7,123 bases of DNA, taken from JBAYJY01 sp041664945 (lineage in GTDB: Bacteria; UBP15; UBA6099). A program made the position numbers and the translations under genes. Positions within the stretch are counted from its first letter, which is position 1, and every line of letters starts with the position of its first letter. Location: positions 1 through 7,123 of the forward strand of contig JBAYJY010000216.1 in the NCBI GenBank assembly GCA_041664945.1. The letters are read 5' to 3'. Below are positions 6,347-7,123 of the stretch, in pieces. The notes beneath the pieces are model-generated. The model saw only the letters and a list, made by a program, of their open reading frames with translations. It had not been told where the DNA came from and made no database searches.

Positions 6347-6943
6347 TCAGAAATGATCGAAACCTGCGTCCGGCCAGGGAAGAATTTCGCCGTCCGGGCC
6401 GAGAAGATTGAGCCCTTCATCGCGCGGCGCTATTTCTCCAATCGCCGTGAGGCGTATTCCGAGTGTTTCCACGAGATCGAAAAGGGCGTCTGTTTTCAAC
6501 GGGTCCGCTGCCATCAGGAGATTGTAATCCTCGCCGCCGAGCAGCGCGTAATCGAAAGCCTTCCTGCCTGTTTCCTCGCACCATTGCGCGAGATCCTGCG
6601 AAATGAATAAATCCGCGGCTCGAATGCGGGCGCCGACGAGGCTTCGCTTGCAAAGGCGCGGCAGGTCGGCGGCGAGTCCGTCGCTTAGGTCCATCATGGC
6701 GTTGACAGCGCCGGAAGCCGAGGCGGCAAGGCCGGCGTCAACGGACGGCTCGGGTTTGAGGTGGCATTCGGTCAGCCGTTTCATATGCGGTTCGAACCAT
6801 TTTTGTTTCAAAGCGACGCCGTCCTGAAGGATTTCGAGGCCGGCTCGGCTGTCGCCGCACGAGTCTGTGACGAAGATGATGTCTCCGGGCTTAGCGCCCT
6901 TGCGGGTGATGGCGCGGCCGTGCGCCGCTTCGCCGAGAAGCAC
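6347..6943 (-). CDS. thiL: Thiamine-monophosphate kinase ThiL, C-terminal part only
   Basis: ThiL phosphorylates thiamine monophosphate to thiamine diphosphate with ATP in the cytoplasm. The visible C-terminal part (about 199 residues) is convincing: VLLGEAAHGRAITRKGAKPGD (from 6943 down to 6881, shown here in one motif run of GRAITRKGAKPGD as the key piece), MMDLSDGLAADL with DLSDGL at 6674-6691, and LLGGEDYNLL with GGEDY at 6524-6538. The family normally has about 310-330 residues. The first half, with the metal- and ATP-binding GDDAA-type motifs, is missing. The frame stays open to the right edge, and a GTG at 6985 could serve as a formal start, but beyond about 6943 the translation (for example the stretch before RGEVLLG) no longer resembles ThiL. 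There the opposite strand encodes an acyl-CoA dehydrogenase instead. As written this gene could not give a working kinase; a chimeric contig end is the simplest explanation. The TPR gene follows 63 nt downstream. Confidence 0.88.
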   Translation of the reverse strand: MLLGEAAHGRAITRKGAKPGDIIFVTDSCGDSRAGLEILQDGVALKQKWFEPHMKRLTECHLKPEPSVDAGLAASASGAVNAMMDLSDGLAADLPRLCKRSLVGARIRAADLFISQDLAQWCEETGRKAFDYALLGGEDYNLLMAADPLKTDALFDLVETLGIRLTAIGEIAPRDEGLNLLGPDGEILPWPDAGFDHF

Positions 6944-7123
6944 CTCGCCGCGGGCAAGGTCGCGCGCGCCCACAGCCCCGACCACCCATGGGATGTGGCG
7001 AAACTCATGGCCGCGCAGGGATTGCTCGGCATCACCATGCCCGAGGCCGACGGCGGCCAGGGCGGCAACCTCATGGACGCCGTCATCGCAATCGAAACCA
7101 TCGCTTCGGTGTGTCCCAAGAGC
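6923..7123 (+). CDS. Acyl-CoA dehydrogenase N-terminal fragment (both ends missing)
   Basis: The only plus-strand coding signal. The frame beginning RRFAEKHLAAGKVARAH continues through HPWDVAKLMAAQGLLGI, TMPEADGGQGGNLMDA and IETIASVCPKS. This is the helical N-terminal domain of the FAD-dependent acyl-CoA dehydrogenase family, with the typical GLLGI-x-MPE-x-DGGQGG pattern that precedes the flavin and substrate site. The family has about 380 residues; 67 are seen here and the frame runs off the right edge. The usual first 15-20 residues before RRFAE are absent: upstream, the frame reads only antisense thiL. GC is close to 70%, clearly above the rest of the window. The wording of the fragment recalls high-GC proteobacterial acyl-CoA dehydrogenases, from memory only. 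It most likely comes from another genome or a distant locus joined here. Confidence 0.75.

Noticed and set aside
6347..6985. Complete thiL from a GTG start at 6985
   Set aside because: The first 14 residues do not match ThiL and lie inside DNA that codes for acyl-CoA dehydrogenase on the other strand. The essential N-terminal half is missing.
6808..7119. 103-codon minus-strand frame crossing the thiL/acyl-CoA dehydrogenase junction
   Set aside because: It overlaps two better-supported genes in a different frame and has no domain signal.

Overview
The window looks like the edge of a metagenomic or draft contig from an uncultured bacterium with moderate GC and AT-rich intergenic DNA. All convincing genes except one fragment at the right edge lie on the minus strand, so the window is transcribed from right to left. 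The sequence does not fix the phylum. The nadD / LCP / rsfS order is a widespread bacterial arrangement, familiar from Clostridia among others.

Main block, positions 1-4970. An AT-rich 202-nt intergenic region (4897-5098) carries a good sigma-70-type promoter (TTGACA, 15 nt, TATAAT, minus strand). It drives what looks like a six-gene operon: a coiled-coil protein with an excisionase-type HTH (4072-4896), a coiled-coil protein with a MerR-type HTH (3242-4075), nadD (2497-3198), a LytR-CpsA-Psr protein (1278-2504), rsfS (901-1266) and the N-terminal part of a PLP-dependent aminotransferase (1-848). Junctions are tight: 4-nt overlap, 43-nt gap, 8-nt overlap, 11-nt gap, 52-nt gap. NadD (NAD synthesis), the LCP protein (attaching polymers to the envelope) and RsfS (ribosome silencing) are a conserved housekeeping set. 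The two HTH/coiled-coil proteins are the unusual part: same size, same architecture, translationally coupled, and able to act as a pair of DNA-binding structural or regulatory proteins.

Right part, positions 5099-6943. A soluble TPR-repeat protein (5099-6283) follows thiamine-monophosphate kinase (thiL) on the same strand. Only the C-terminal part of ThiL is present. Between about 6923 and 6943 the thiL homology stops and is replaced by about 180-200 bp of much higher-GC DNA (near 70%). That DNA encodes, on the opposite strand, an N-terminal piece of an acyl-CoA dehydrogenase. It is either an assembly/library chimera or a recent rearrangement; the chimera is more likely.

The best candidates for something undescribed are the paired HTH/coiled-coil genes and the ATAAC/GTTAT dyads around their promoter. 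No tRNA, rRNA, CRISPR array, insertion sequence or riboswitch was recognised, and no gene-free stretch exceeds 300 bases.
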